Assembly: GCA_002049455.2 (NCBI GenBank)
Contig: KV918941.1
Span: forward strand, 89,683 to 153,682
Length of the DNA: 64,000 bases
Source of the DNA: Porphyra umbilicalis
Lineage: Eukaryota > Rhodophyta > Bangiophyceae > Bangiales > Bangiaceae
Direction of reading: 5' to 3'
Positions within the stretch are counted from its first letter, which is position 1, and each line of letters opens with the position of its first letter. The notes under the pieces were generated by a model. The model was given only the letters and a program-made list of their open reading frames with translations. It was not told the origin of the DNA and did not search any database. A program made the position numbers and the translations under genes. Below, piece after piece: positions 1 through 12,924 of this stretch.

Positions 1-2
1 AT

Positions 3-306
3 AAGGTCACCACAATATAGCATATAAGTCGTTCTCTCATTATTGGCAACTTGGTCTTCATCAGCCCCTCAGATCCGTCATGCTTGAAGTGCACCAGTGT
101 CAGCTGCGAACCGCACATGAGATATACACATGTGACAGGTGCCATAATCTCGTGGCGCCACACCGTGTCCTATATTTGGACCGCCGCAAGATGCGAGCTG
201 GGAGTCAGAGGCTTGCACGGACCGCACCTTAAAAAAAGCGGGCCACATTGTCACAAAATCAAGCCGACGTATATATGTTTGGAGACTTCCAACTGTTACA
301 ACTGAG
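3..306. repeat. Dispersed repeat R, copy 1
   Basis: This segment matches 16118-16420 in the same orientation almost base for base, differing at scattered single positions. It may begin before the window edge. No open frame of note and no terminal inverted repeats are visible. The similarity stops at the shared AACTGAG, after which this copy runs into a terminus-like sequence (305-344) that the other copy lacks. Confidence 0.85.
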
Positions 307-344
307 CACTGTTACAGTCCGCGACGGCGGGATTTTTTGGTGAA
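305..344. repeat. Terminus-like sequence followed by TA
   Basis: The run starting GAGCACTGTTACAGTCC and ending GGTGAACAGCTG recurs at 29551-29596 with few changes. Read in reverse, its outer end (CAGCTGTTCACC, then A-rich, then CCCGC) resembles the arms of the TA-flanked hairpin at 46410-46541. It therefore looks like one end of a Tc1/mariner-type element. No matching opposite end was found nearby. Confidence 0.45.
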
Positions 345-345
345 C

Positions 346-877
346 AGCTGTAGGGGTGGTGCTAGGGTGGTGTACGACCGCAGACGTACAGCTGAGGAGG
401 TATCGTTTTTGTTAGGTGTGGAAAAGAACGTGAAGGAATCGTCTGCGAGCTTGGGCTGTAGGACCAATGTTCTCAGCGCCTTCAACAGACCCTGTCGGGA
501 CTGCGAGAAAAACGTGTTATGCCCATTTGTCATCAAGATGTGTCGCATGCACCATCGTCTTCTCCTTCCGGATTGCTCTTCCAGGGGCCCCATATCGATC
601 CAGGTGGGGGTACACATGTGGCGCNTTCTCCGATCTTGGCAAGGGCTCTGCAGCGTCATGAGACCGGAATATCGCCCGCATTGCCAAACCGACGGGGCTC
701 TGCGGGGCTCCTGATCTTGTTCTCCAGATCCTCTGGCTGTCAGCTGATCTGGCGATCCAATCTGCGTTGCCCTATCTGACAGACCGTGATGCTGACAGTA
801 ACTCTGCCCGTCGGCGACAGGTGTCGATGCTTCTCATTGGATAAAAGCCGTGTGTCCTTTTATATGCTCCTTTCCCC
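346..877. other. Unassigned spacer
   Basis: Mixed-composition sequence with only short overlapping frames and no recognisable protein. It contains one undetermined base (N at 625). I see no repeat, RNA gene or splice pattern here. Confidence 0.6.
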
Positions 878-939
878 TTGTTTTTACAGAATAATGATTG
901 GTTGGGGGCCGTCCTTTACCCCGGAGATTACCCCAATAT

Positions 940-2895
940 TATATTGATGTGCGGAGGGGGGGCTCTACGCTGGTGGCGGATGCCATTGTGGACCGATCGT
1001 GAGACGGGTCGTCGTGGGACCGGCAATGGCGGCGGCGGCAGGCCGAATGGGCAGGCAGCAGCCGGCTCGGACACCCCCCCCCCCCCTCACCGACCCGTGT
1101 GCTGGGGCAGAGGGCGCTATATGGCCCCACCCCCACCCGCCACCCGCACTTCGCCCTCGACGGCGGTGGTGGCGGTGGCGGTGGCGGTGGCGTCGGCTGT
1201 GGAGGTGGCGGCAGCGGCGGCGGAGGCGGCTGCAGCGACGATGGCGGCGGCAGCGACAACGGCGGCGGCGGCGGCGGCGACGCGCAGCAGCTGCACCCGC
1301 CACTCCTCTGTGGACGTGGAACGGCCGCGCGTCGGTGGGGATGGGGGGGCGGTCGCCGCCGCCGCCGCGGTGGCGCCGCTGTGCATCGCGCGCTGCCGTG
1401 CGGCGTCAAGAGTGGCGGCTGTGGCAACCGCGGCGCCTGGCCGCTACCTCTGGCGGCAGGACGCGGAAGCGGCAGTGGCCGCTCGTCGCTTGGGGTTCGG
1501 GCGGGATCGACGCCGCCTCCAAGGCACGCGGCTGCGCAGCGGCAAGGGATGCGGCGGCGGCAATGCCGGCGCACCGTCGACGCTGTTCGTGGTGGGGAGC
1601 GGCGGCATCAACGGCTGCGTGTCGGTCTGGATGGGGGAGGTGGGGCCGCCAGCGCCGCCACAGTGGTGCCGCGGCGCAATGCGCGCGTCAGCGCGGCGTC
1701 AACGGCGGTGGCGGCGTCAGGAGTGGCGCACTGCTCACACGTTTCTCCCCGCCACGTCGCCGCGGCAGCGCCGACGCAGGGCCGCAGCCGCGCGCGGGGC
1801 GGCCGCTCGGCGACGCAGCCGCCGCCGACGGGCGGCGGGAGCGGCGGCGGCCGTCGCGGTCGCTCTGCCGGCGGCCGCCGTCGGCGCCGCCCGCCGACGC
1901 GCCCGCGGCGGCAGACGCGGCAGAGGCCCCGCCGGCGGGTGCGGGCGCAGCCGCGCCTGCGGCCGATGCGCCCGCCGCGCCGCCGCCGCCGCCGAAGGCC
2001 ACCGCGGCGTCGCCTGACGGGTCCGCGGTGCGGGCGGGGGGGCGGGCCGCACCGGCGGCGGGCGCAGGCCGCCCCGCGGCGCCGTTGCCCGCCTCGGCGC
2101 CGCTGCGGTGGCGGCTGCCCGTGTCCAAGGCGCCGCCGACGGCGGCGCAGGCGGTGGCCGACGGGCACGTGGCGGCGGGGCTTGTGGAGATCCCCACCGC
2201 CCCGACGGGCGGCGACGCCGGGCGGCCCGACGGAAACGACGGCGGCCGCGGCAGCGCGGCGCCGGCGACGCGCGCCGCCCCGGCGCCCGGGGAGGCGTCG
2301 ACGCACAAGCGACACTCCCGCCGCCGTCCCCACCTCCGTCGCCCACGCCGGGGCGCTCCGCCGCCGCGACCGATGCGCAGGCGGCACTGGCAAGAGCGTC
2401 ACCACCGCCCCCCCCCCGCGCCCCCACACCGCAGCTGGCCCCCCCCGCTCCGCCCCGCCGTCCCCGCCGTCGCCGCTCACGCCACCGCCGCCGCCACCGA
2501 CGGCGGCGACGGGCGCCGCCGCAGCGGCCAGTCCGCCGGCGTCCGCCGCGGCGCGCCCCCCCACCGACCCCCGATCATCGTCGTCGCCCCGCGCCGGCCG
2601 CCGCGCCCGCACCGCCGCCTGGGCACCGCGCCAGCGCTCCGCGTCGCCGCCGCCGGCGCGCGCCGACGCGGTAGTTGCCGCCGGCGGTCGCGACAGCGTC
2701 GAAGGTCCGCAGCCGACGCCGTGGCCCGTGCCGCCCGCCGCGGGCGGCGGCGGCGGCACGGCGGCGCGCCGCCGCTTGTCGGGCTCCCGCCGCGCGAGCC
2801 GAAGAGGGTTCGTCGCCGCCGCCGCCGCGCGGATTGACGCGTCCGCTCCTACGGTGGCGGGCGGCGGATGCGGCGGCGTTGGCGCGGCGGCCGAC

Positions 2896-2930
<35 letters not shown>

Positions 2931-3480
2931 GAAGGCAGACCGCGGCGGCGCGGCGGCGGCCAACGGCGGCGCCGACGCGGCGGCGGCCGGTGACGCGCCT
3001 TGCCCCCACGCGGTGGCGGATGCCCCCTTCCCCGCTCCCGCGGCCGGCTGTCTGCCGGCCGACGCACTGCGGAACGACTGGGACGGGTGGGCGGCGGCGG
3101 CAACGGCCAACCACCACGCCGCCGCGGGCGCCGCCGCCGCGGGTGCTGACGGCCCCGCCGCCGCCTCCCCCCCGCCGTCAAGGCGCTCGTCGCCTACGTG
3201 CTCGCCGTCGGGGGGCAGGACGCGGTGCTCGCCGCCCACGCACCGTTCTTGGCCTACCGCTACGGCGCGGGGGCGGCACAGCTGGGGGGGGACCTCGACG
3301 TGAGCGCGCTGCTGCGGGGGCGCGGCGCCTACGCGGTGGCGCGGTCGGCGGCGGCTGGGGGGGGGGGGGGGACCCCCGCCGGGGGTTGCGGCCCGCTGAC
3401 GCGGCGGGCCGCAGGGGGGGGGGGGAGGGGGGGGCGGCCGCTACCGCGGCCGCGGCAGCAGCGGCGTTGCGTGATCGACA
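940..3480. other. Extremely GC-rich block 1, all frames open
   Basis: This block is dominated by GCC/GCG/CGG triplets and long G or C runs, so long frames exist on both strands and none can be preferred on length. The most protein-like stretch is on the + strand at about 3170-3360, where the frame reads Ala/Val/Leu-rich with aromatic residues (for example AHAPFLAYRYGAG), but I recognise no family. The block could be a decayed coding region captured by a transposon or simple-sequence expansion. The AT-richer sequence at 3480-3870 appears empty. Confidence 0.5.
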
Positions 3481-3872
3481 ATGTCATTTGAATAATTTGG
3501 TTGGTCGCATGTCCGTCATTGATTGGCAATAAATTGGATTAACACATCTGCATCCGCCAAATAGTACTGAAACATATGCTCAAAATCAGTGGTAAATAAT
3601 TTGCGCAGATTATGCCAGAAACCGGCACGGCCGGATGCTGATTCGCCGCTGAAGTGCTCCCGTGGTGCTACCGTCTGCGACACATTTAGCCTGCCTGTGC
3701 GACTCTCTGGCGACACTCTGTCATATTGTGTCGCCATTGTGTCGCCCATAAGGAACCAAAGAGTCACCTTGCGCACGACCGCCGACGATGGAGACACTGG
3801 TTGCATGGCCGACAAGCAAGACCTCTCCATTTTGAGCAGTTATGTCTAATTCGAGTCGGTTAGCACACGATA

Positions 3873-5327
3873 TTGCAGACCGCCCAATTTTGGCTGATCC
3901 GAACAGGAACACAAGCACAAGGGGGACGAGAACAAGAGTGCGAAGTACGGACTGACAGCCTTTAAGGACCAAATCACAGTACATCTCAGGCTCTATTTTT
4001 GGAAACATCTGAGTGAGAATAGAGCTGTCAGAGAATTGATTAACGGGGGGCTGCCTGGCTCCCCTTCTACGGGTGATTTGGTCCGGACATGACTCGAAAA
4101 GATCTGAAGGTCGCACATGGTGCACCGCACTATTGTCGCAGTGCACGTCTCTCAGGCGATTCTGCCTGGATCTGGCCTGTCTTGCAGAACTTCGGGGCCC
4201 CGGAGCCCGCATCTGATGCGGATCCGAGGCGGAACGCCCGAGAAACGACGAGAAACGACAAGAAACGAAGGGAAACGACGGGACTGCGAGGGGGCCCGAA
4301 TGACCTGGGTCGGGCCGCAGCACACGCCGACTGTCGGAAGGGGACCCTCTTTACAGCTCCACACCTGCTGATTGGCTGGGACGCAAGATCCTTGCACATT
4401 TAATTCGGTCGCTGATTGGCTGTCCGTTGCTGCTCGCGCGTTGTCGTCTTCGTCTTCGCCGCGCTGCTGTCCCCCCCCCCCAAGTGGCGCAACAGTTGGG
4501 ATCATTGCTCACGCCCCGGCAAAAGAGGGGGAAAGACTACCCACGTAGCGGGAGAGTGACCAAAGAGGGAAGAAAAAGACGGCGCGTCTGCCTGTGTTGT
4601 TTTTGAGTGCGATCCAGTGCATGCGCAGATTTGACTCTTCACGCCCTCCCACCCCCACCGCCGCTGTCCCCGCCGCCCGCCAGAACCCCCCACTGAGCGT
4701 GAACCAGAATGCCCCATGTTTCCCAGACGCGCCTACATGGACGGCGGACACAAACAAGGGAGGGGGGGGGGGCACATGGACGACTCAAGTAGAGAGTACA
4801 GGCTGATGACAGACCATGTTCACCACCGATGTCGCGCGCTACAGGGAAGGGGCCAAAGGTTACAACAAAAGCACACAGAGACAAGCAGCACAGCATCAAC
4901 GATCGCGCCTGCCGCCATGCAATGAGCACCCGTGCGCCCTCCCCCCCCCTCCCCGCCCCCCCCGAAAAGAGAAGCGGACCCCCTGGAGTGTGCGCGAACG
5001 ACGCATACCTCCGTGAGACACCCTGTCCCAGCAAAAGGGCGACAGCTGCCCGCGATCGGCGGAGCGACGGGGGCGCCGGCGATAGTGACGGGCGGGGGCA
5101 AGCGGGGGGGGGGGTGAGGGGGTGCGGCGCAGCTGTCGGTACGACGGCGGCCGGGGCCCCGACCGCCGGCTCTTGTACCGGCTCCAGATTCAATTTAATT
5201 TACTCGCCGACTTGCTGTGAAACATGCCTGGATAAATGCGGTATAAGTGCGGAGTTATCAAAAATGTTTGAAAACACATGAGTGCTTGTGTTCTTGTTCG
5301 GATCGGCCAAAATTGGGCGGTCTGCAA
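3873..5327. mobile_element. TA-flanked TIR element, non-autonomous
   Basis: The arms at 3873-3918 and 5282-5327 are inverted repeats of 46 bp with two mismatches, starting TTGCAGACCGCCCAATTTTG. Each end is bordered by TA (3871-3872 and 5328-5329), the target duplication of Tc1/mariner-type elements. The 1.45-kb interior holds no transposase frame, so the element would need enzyme from elsewhere. It contains a short A/G-rich run of about 10-bp units (AGAAACGACG-like) near 4240-4282 and several long C or G runs. Family assignment rests on the TA duplication alone. Confidence 0.7.
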
Positions 5328-5530
5328 TAGCATCGCGGCACGCACAAATCCGATGCAATTGACACTACTGCACTGTTGCGTTGCACTAATCGCTGCAATC
5401 AAAGATGATCAACATCTGTGACAGATCAGTTCCAAAGTGCAATATAACGCGGACGAAATGTGAATCGTCGTCGCACATCTACGAATATGTGTGGCCCGCA
5501 TTCGTTCACACCACAGCACGGGACGATCCA

Positions 5531-6340
5531 GTGCCGCGACCTCGTTTGAAGCGCCACCACCCGGTGGGGGGGGATGCACCACCACCTAGCCGGGTGCGGT
5601 GGAGCGTGTGCCAGCCTCCTTCTCCACGACCGTCGTCCCTGTTACGCGCATCAATGGCCGATCTTCCTTCGCCCTCCCCGCGCGACACCGTGACCTTACC
5701 TGTGTGGATACAGGTATGCTTAGACACGCACCCTATCTTTGTATGCCTCTGATTTGTATCGTCGGCTACATATCCAGCTGAGCATGTGATTAGTGATGAT
5801 GTTGTGACTGGCCTGGATTGGATGATGTTCCTCACGTACTTTCGGAGATGCATGGCTACAGAGGTGCTAACACGTGCCTCTTTTTGTTGTTCCTGGTCAT
5901 CGTTTCTCCATACCATTGCGGCGCGTGCATCCCCAGTGCCGCGACCTCGTTTGAGGCGCCACCACCCGGTGGGGGGGGATGCACCACCACCTAGCCGGGT
6001 GCGGTGGAGCGTGTGCCAGCCTCCTTCTCCACGACCGTCGTCCCTGTTACGCGCATCAATGGCTGATCTTCGTTCGCCCTCCCCGCGCGACACCGTGACC
6101 TTACCTGTGTGGATACAGGTATGCTTAGACACGCACTCTATCTTTGTATGCCTCTGATTTGTATCGTCGGCTACATATCCAGCTGAGCATGTGATTAGTG
6201 ATGATGTTGTGACTGGCCTGGATTGGATGATGTTCCTCACGTACTTTCGGAGATGCATGGCTACAGAGGTGCTAACACGCGCCTCTTTTTGTTGTTCCTG
6301 GTCATCGTTTCTCCATGCCATTGCGGCGCGTGCATCCCCC
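5531..6340. repeat. Two-copy 405-bp tandem duplication
   Basis: Copies at 5531-5935 and 5936-6340 are nearly identical, with only a handful of substitutions. The period of 405 is divisible by three, so a minus-strand frame stays open across both copies (about 135 codons each). The composition does not resemble a known protein. Near-identity implies a recent duplication. No inverted repeats or target duplication frame it. Confidence 0.85.
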
Positions 6341-7400
6341 CTACACCAACTCGTATCCTTCTGGCACTGTGCTCTCTGTGTTTTTTTTTTGCTGCGCTGT
6401 ACAAACTGCTTGGTCTCGCAGGAAAAGCCGCACCGAGCAAGAAGTTGGCATATGCCGCCGCGGTCGTCTTCCTGTGCGTGCCTCTTTCAACATTGTTCAT
6501 GCGAGGACTGTTCTTTTGTCTGGCCTCCCTCCCCGCCCTTTTTGTTCCACGCTTTTCCGTTCAACTTAAACTCTTTTTTCACCATACTCCGGCGCGCTGC
6601 TCGACTCTTGTTCACAGTCACTGATGACGTAATTCACGGTTGTCTTCATGGGCACGTCGGCAATGAGCGCGTGCATATAGGGTTCCTCATGAGTGGGACA
6701 GACCATGTTACTTGTCGGTGCATCGACTGGGTCGCCGAAGTGCCTTCGTGGTACCACCTGAGTCAACGACCCTAAGCAGCTTAATACCAAGCTAAATTGC
6801 CCTAATGGACCACATTCGCGTGAAGTCTGGATGAACCACGATGGGGGCCACTCCTAGTAACTGTGTCCATGCAAATCGGAGTAAGTCATAAATACGTGAC
6901 GACGTAAATTTACAAAACAGGACGGAGTAACCCGCTCAGTTCTCAAGTCCCAGCCCTGAGAAACAATTTCGGAATGATCGCTGCCGCCTGCATCTCCCAA
7001 ACATCGACTGCTGCCCCTGCACCATCTCAGGCTGGCATTTTGAGGGCATCCATGCGCCCAGGACGCGCCAGCGAATTGGCATATGCTATCACGCTGGCTT
7101 GTCAACCTGTTCAGGATGCTTGCCCGGCTTCATTTCCGGTTTACCACAACCATGCAGTATGCCGGCGCGGCTGAGGGCGGTAGGTTTATGTGTCAGGTCT
7201 GTGGGCTTTCATACGATCATGTAGACAGCATGGCCTTGTTTCTTTTCCAGCTCCATTATTTTGGACGGATCAGCAGCAGCTTTAGCTCAAAGGCGGGATG
7301 TTCGTGGACGTTAACACCGGGGGATGTCTTATTTGCACTGATCATTGCTGACGCACCTTCTACGTGCGCACCGGCTGCGCGCGCGCATGCCACGGCGGCG
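6341..7400. other. Unassigned spacer
   Basis: Mixed-composition DNA with a T run near 6380 and short frames only. No recognisable gene, RNA or repeat was found. Confidence 0.55.
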
Positions 7401-9680
7401 CGCCCTGGCTCTGACGCACACAAGGCAGAGGCCTGTTGGCCTTAGTAGAACGGCGTGGTGGCCATCGCGGCCTCTGCGGCCTGCCTGTGCCCCACCCGTC
7501 CGTGATGGTGGCCGACGCATTTGCAGAGTTCGCTATACTATGTGGGCCTGGCGGGGGCGCCCCCGCCGCCTCCAGCGGGTGGCGGCAGAGGCGGCGACGC
7601 GTCCTCGACCGAGGGTGTCCACGCTCCGCCCGACCCGGCCGCGTCACCGCCCGCTGCGGCACGGCCGGCGGCGGCGCCGGAATTAACTCGGGCGGGGCCC
7701 GCGGACCAAATTGGGTCAATTCATCCAGAGTGGTCTCCCTGTTTTGAGTGTTTGCTTCCCCCCCCCTCCCGCCCCCCACCCCCCCCTTCCCCGCCCCCGC
7801 CACACAACCCTGCCTCGGCGCGTGCCGGCGCGCCCCCGGCGGGCGACGCGAACGTTCTTCACGATATGGCGCCGCCGCTGCCCTCGCCGGCCCCTCCTCC
7901 GTCGGTGGCCGCCAATGCCGCCGCCGCCGCGGACGAGCGGGCCGCCGCGGACGCGCCGGCGTTCGGCGCGCGGCTGCTGACGCAGCCACGTTCCCGGGCC
8001 GCCTCGCCGTTTGGCGGCGCCCCCCCCCCCCCATGACTCGCCACCGCCGGTTGTTTGCCTATGGCGCCGGTGCCTGCCGTCACCGCCGCGCCTTTCGCCC
8101 CGCCGCCTCCGCCGTCCACTTGGCTTCTCACCGACACAGAGGCCGACCGCAGCTGGGCAGCCGACCGCGTCGGCTTGGGCTCGCTTCTGCCGCTCGCCCT
8201 CGTCGCGGCAGCGGCGCCGACGCCGCACGCGAGCGCTGCGTCGGCACTTTCAGGTGGTGCTGGGCGGCCTCCGCAGCCCCTCCACCCGTCGATGGCCGCG
8301 GCGGCTACGCCGGGTCCGCGCTTTCCCTCCCCGCCCCCCCACCCGCACACCCGCGGCCGGCGGCCGCTTGGGCGGCCGCTAGGCAGGCTGCTGCTGGCGC
8401 CGCCGTGGCGCCACGACCCTTTCTGCGCGGTGCGCTGACGCCGACGCCACGAGCCGCATGGCCTCGCCGGCGGCGACTGCGCCGCCGCTGCCGTCACTGA
8501 CGCTCTTGACGCCAGCCGCGCCTCCGCCGCGACTGCCATCCCGGCGGTCGACGCGCGTGGGCGCCAGCCGTCGGACGCAGCCACCCCAGCCGGTGCCGCT
8601 CACGAAGCCGCCTGCGCGCCGCCAGCAGCCGCCACCGCTCGCTGCTTATCGCGCGCCTGGCGGCGCCGCGTTCGCAACGTGCGCCGCTTGCCTGGTGCGT
8701 CCGCGCCGCGGCGCCGGCTGCCACGTGAACATTGGCGCGAACGGCGCGACGCCGACCGCGACGCGCGCTGCGTCGCGGTTCGCCGCCGCGGGTTTTCCAC
8801 CCGGCGCTGCCGCACCAGCCTTCCCTCCGCCGCTGCCCGCATGCGGCGGCGCCGACGCAGCAGGCGACCGCGGGAGGCGAGCGTGGCCGGTGGCAGCCAT
8901 GCAACCGGCCTTGGTCGCCTCGCCGGGCGCGCACGACACACCGGAGTCGCCGTGCCTTGGCATTGCGGCGCCGCCGCCGCCACTTTTTCGGGCGCCGCCG
9001 ACTCCCCCGTCAGAGGGAAGGTTTGGGGCGGAACACCCTGCCTCCGCTGCGTCGCTTTTGTCGCCTGCCCCCTCGCCACCAGTTACCGCCGCCGACGGCC
9101 ATCCAGTTTCGCACGTGTGCGCCGACGCGCTGCAAGCGCGCTCACGCGCCGACGCGCGCTGGCGGCCGCCGCCAACCACCTCCGCCGGTGCCACCAGCGC
9201 ATGCGTGCCGGGTCCCCCGCCCCCTCCTCAGGTCGGCGCCGCCCAGACCGCCGCGCCCACCGGGAACGACAATGCCACCCCTGCCCGGCGGCTCCCGGTC
9301 GGTTCGGGTGCCGCCGGCACGCTGCCGGCGCCACCGGCCGCTGCGTCGCTGCCTCACGCGCCGAGGCCTCCATCCGCTGGGGCAGCCGCCGCCGTTAGCG
9401 CCACGAGGCCGCCCGCCGCCGCCGCAGCCGCCCGAACCGCTCCTCACGGCCACACGGCACCGGCGTCGGACCCCTCGCCCGCCCCTGCACGTGCCTCCTA
9501 GGCCTTGGCGCGCCTGGGTGACGGGAGGGCATAGGGCGGTCGGGCGGGGCCATGCGCCGGCGCTTTGCCGTCTCCGACGTGGGCCGCCTGGCTACCGCTG
9601 ACCGCTGGCCACACCGCCGTGACGCCGCCACCCTGCGTCGCCCAGCCGCCGTCTTCTGCCGCCAGGCGATCCATCTGCCT
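7400..9680. other. Extremely GC-rich block 2, all frames open
   Basis: This Ala/Pro/Arg-coding composition is open on both strands, like the block at 940-3480. The longest + frame (8458-9501) begins with ATG and would give a 347-residue Pro/Ala-rich product, but it has no domain, and comparable frames lie on the opposite strand. I treat it as a GC-rich repeat or decayed captured sequence rather than a gene. Confidence 0.45.
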
Positions 9681-12600
9681 TAAATCAGTACCCCCGTCTT
9701 GTTATCAACTGCCAACCACTAGTGCGTGGCCCCCGCCGACGTCCCGAGTGGCTGCTCTCACCGTGCTCAGACATTGGGATGCCGCCTCGCTGACCGAGCT
9801 GGTCACATTGCTCGCTACCAGGGTGCTGCGCGCTCTTCGCTCTTGCGGCTGTTCGTAGCAGAATCGATCGGTGGCCTCACCGTCGGCGATGTAGAATGCG
9901 AGCCCTGCTTCCCTATGTCAGCGGAGTCGCTGTCAGCGACAGCGGTCGCTATCTTTTTCTCGGTAATGGCCTCTCCCAGCCTGTCACGCGTGCTTTAGGA
10001 AGAGACTGAAACGAATGTTAAAGTGAGTGTGTACGTCAGCAGTCGCTGACACGCTCAGCATTCGGATGAAAAGGCTGCGCAGTAGGCATCGGCGCTCTGA
10101 CGCCCTCGCCACGATACAAACGTGTAGCAGCTAGCGGAGCGCGCGGCGATAATTACCCGACCTTTGGAAGCGATCAGCGTGCACGTGGTGTAGAATACGG
10201 CTTCTTGTAGCAGCGTGGCATCCTATAACTAGCCGGCTGTCTTTCAAGCTGGTCCGACTGCCACACACACCGGAACGTGGCCGGCTATTCCTTTTGCGGC
10301 CCGCTGTGACCTTATGGATCGCACTGTCTTGCCCTTTACGTTCCATCATGCCTCATCGGGCGCCAGCATTCTCGCATGTGCTTCAGACGAACGCCACAGT
10401 CGGGTTCTCCTGACTCTATCGGCCTCCATCGGGATGCCACAGGCTTTCAGCGAATCAAAAGGGCGCGGCACTTGCCTCCACGTGACCTCACGGCACCTCG
10501 GCCAATGCCGGTGATAGCAGAGCGCGGCGAGTGTCTACTCTCCCCTCCCAGCTGCGCCTTAACTGTCCTGCCAATACCATTCAGGTAAGAGCCTTCTTAT
10601 CGACATCAAATGGACCTGTTCGGCAGATGGGCGAGCCTGGGTCGCCCCCCGCCGGTCAGCCCGGCGATGCGCCGCGCTAATGCCGCCACGGAGTGCCACT
10701 CAGGGAAAGCAGCCAGCCACCAACTGCTGAAGGTGGAGAACCTTTCGGGCGCCACGTGACCCTGTACTGTCGCTCCCGCCTGTCCGACAGATCCAGGCCG
10801 CACTTGCACCAACCTGATGAGAGGAGAGCTCGCGGCAGCGGCCACTATGCCACAAGCCGTGTCAGATGCGACTGAAGTCCCTTTCCGGCTAGTACACTGC
10901 CAGTGGGCGCCGCGGCTTGCCTTCACGTCGGCGGTGGATAGTGCGACTCCTCAAGTGTCTGACTGGCCGCACAGCTGGGCACCGGCTTCATTGGTATGCG
11001 CATGCAGCGCACCCCCGCATGCGTCAGCCGCGCATGTCACGCAGCGGTTCCCTGGCAGCGAGCCTGCCGCGAGTGACACCTCATCTGGTGCGCTCGTCGC
11101 TCTCCTGAGGTCGACGCCGCTTTCCAGTGGGCGGCCGCGGCGCACTATACTGGTTCTGTACGTGTGTGCGCCCCCCTGCAGTATGTCTGCTTGCGCCGGG
11201 GGTGGCACTGATAGTGTTGGTATCGCACAGGCTGACCCGGAATTCTAATTTGTGACGTCGCTTGAGACTCCACGCCGCGTCATCATGACGCGCTCAATTT
11301 CTTGGCCATCCTGTCATCAGGTACCGCTGACGCTGACAGCGCATTGGCTCTTCGGCAGTGTCAGCCGGGCACGGTAAGCATAGTGCTTTGACGCGTCGAA
11401 CGGCACGGTTGAGAAGCTAGCCCCGCTACCACTACAGCATTAGCGACTTCTTGTCGTGAGCCTGTCCAACATCGCGGTGGTTAACTTAAGGCTCTCGCCT
11501 GGCAAGGGGTAGCTGCACCGGCCGCACGCTAGAAGAGCTCACATGCCGCCAACGCTGCCGCTGTACGATGTGATTGATAGCGGCCCCGCATGGGCACTCG
11601 CGTGACGGTCACGGTGACGGCCGCCGGGTGGACTGCGGTACGGTATGATTCACTTCCCCCGCAGATGGGTACAAGCGACGGCGCGTCTTTGATACGAGCC
11701 GCTTCCGTGGCCGCCGGTAGGGTGGCCGTGATCGACGCCCGAAACCGCGGATTGGGCTTCACACTCGCCTACGTCCGCGACCACGCCGCCAAGGCGTGAC
11801 GTGGCGAGCAGCCGGGTGAATGGACATTTGGCTGTCGGCGTCAGAAGGGCAGCTATGAGCCTCGAGACCTTTTGCAGCGTGGTGCGGCCGTTAGCGGTCG
11901 GACACACCCCGGAGTAGCTCCACCTGCGCTGCGCTCACTCAATCAGAGACGTGCCCGCGCCGCAGAGCTTTGATCTGGGTGTGCGCGGCTGCTAGCGGTG
12001 TCATAGCTTGTTCCCATCGCCGCACCTACGAGACGGCCGGTCACCGCCGGCGAGGCACGGACACAGGACCGTTTCCATCCTCGAAGGCGCTACTGACCCG
12101 CTATCGCTACCTTCGTTGTCCCGGGTCGCCGTTTTTGTCGTGAAGTCCGAGGCGCCTTAGCACGTTCCTCCGACGCACCAGCAGCAGCCGAGAGCCTGCC
12201 TACAGTGGAGCACGTCACGTGTGGGACCGCATGTGGCGCGGACCTCACGTGACTAAGCCTCTGGTTTCTGACAACTGCGCGCATCTGGTAGCATATTCAA
12301 GGCCTCCGCTCCACCTATCCTTTCAGGGGTGTGCCGCGCGTGACCCCTGAAGAAAACCGGCCGCGCGAGATCATCGACGACACGCTTCATCACGTGCCCC
12401 GTGTCGCGGCCCCTGGCCCCTTCAGGCTCTGCGTGGGGCGCCTGAGGGTCTCGGAGGTCGCCGGGCAGGCAGCTTTGGCGGCATTCGTCCGAATGCTCGC
12501 CGAGGCTGAGGTGCCGCGGTTAGCAGCACCGCTGCAGTTCGGCGATTGCGTGCCAACACTGTGCTAGAAGGTTCTTCAGGAGCCCGCCGTGGGGCCCACT

Positions 12601-12924
12601 TGGCGCCCGTACAAGACTCTTCTCGACCATGGCGATGGACCGTGGAAAGTGTTACATGCGAACTCCTTTGACCTGGCATCGTGCCATTACATAAAAGCTG
12701 CATAACATTGATTGTGATGGTGCATGAGTACCGGCCATTCCTGTCCGCACAGTCCAAACGGCCCGCGACGAGTGACGGACCGATAGCCGTCTGCAAATGA
12801 TACTGAGGGGCTACTTTCGATGCGCCTGAGTCACTAGTGCAGGACAAGCCGCAGTAGGGGCCTTCGACCCGAGCTTGGTGCCCGTGTGTGTGCACCAAGC
12901 ACCCGTCTGGTGCTGTGTGTCATC
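9681..12924. other. Unassigned intergenic region
   Basis: About 3.2 kb of moderate GC with only short frames (none above about 160 codons). No splice-linked coding structure, RNA gene or large inverted repeat was seen. It directly precedes the IS630/Tc1-mariner type transposase, so one end of that element may lie in its last few hundred bases, but no terminal repeat could be identified. Confidence 0.5.

Noticed and set aside
940..3480. Frames of 540-730 codons on both strands
   Set aside because: Several overlapping frames of similar length coexist in extreme GC composition, with no domain, splice pattern or codon-level conservation to favour one.
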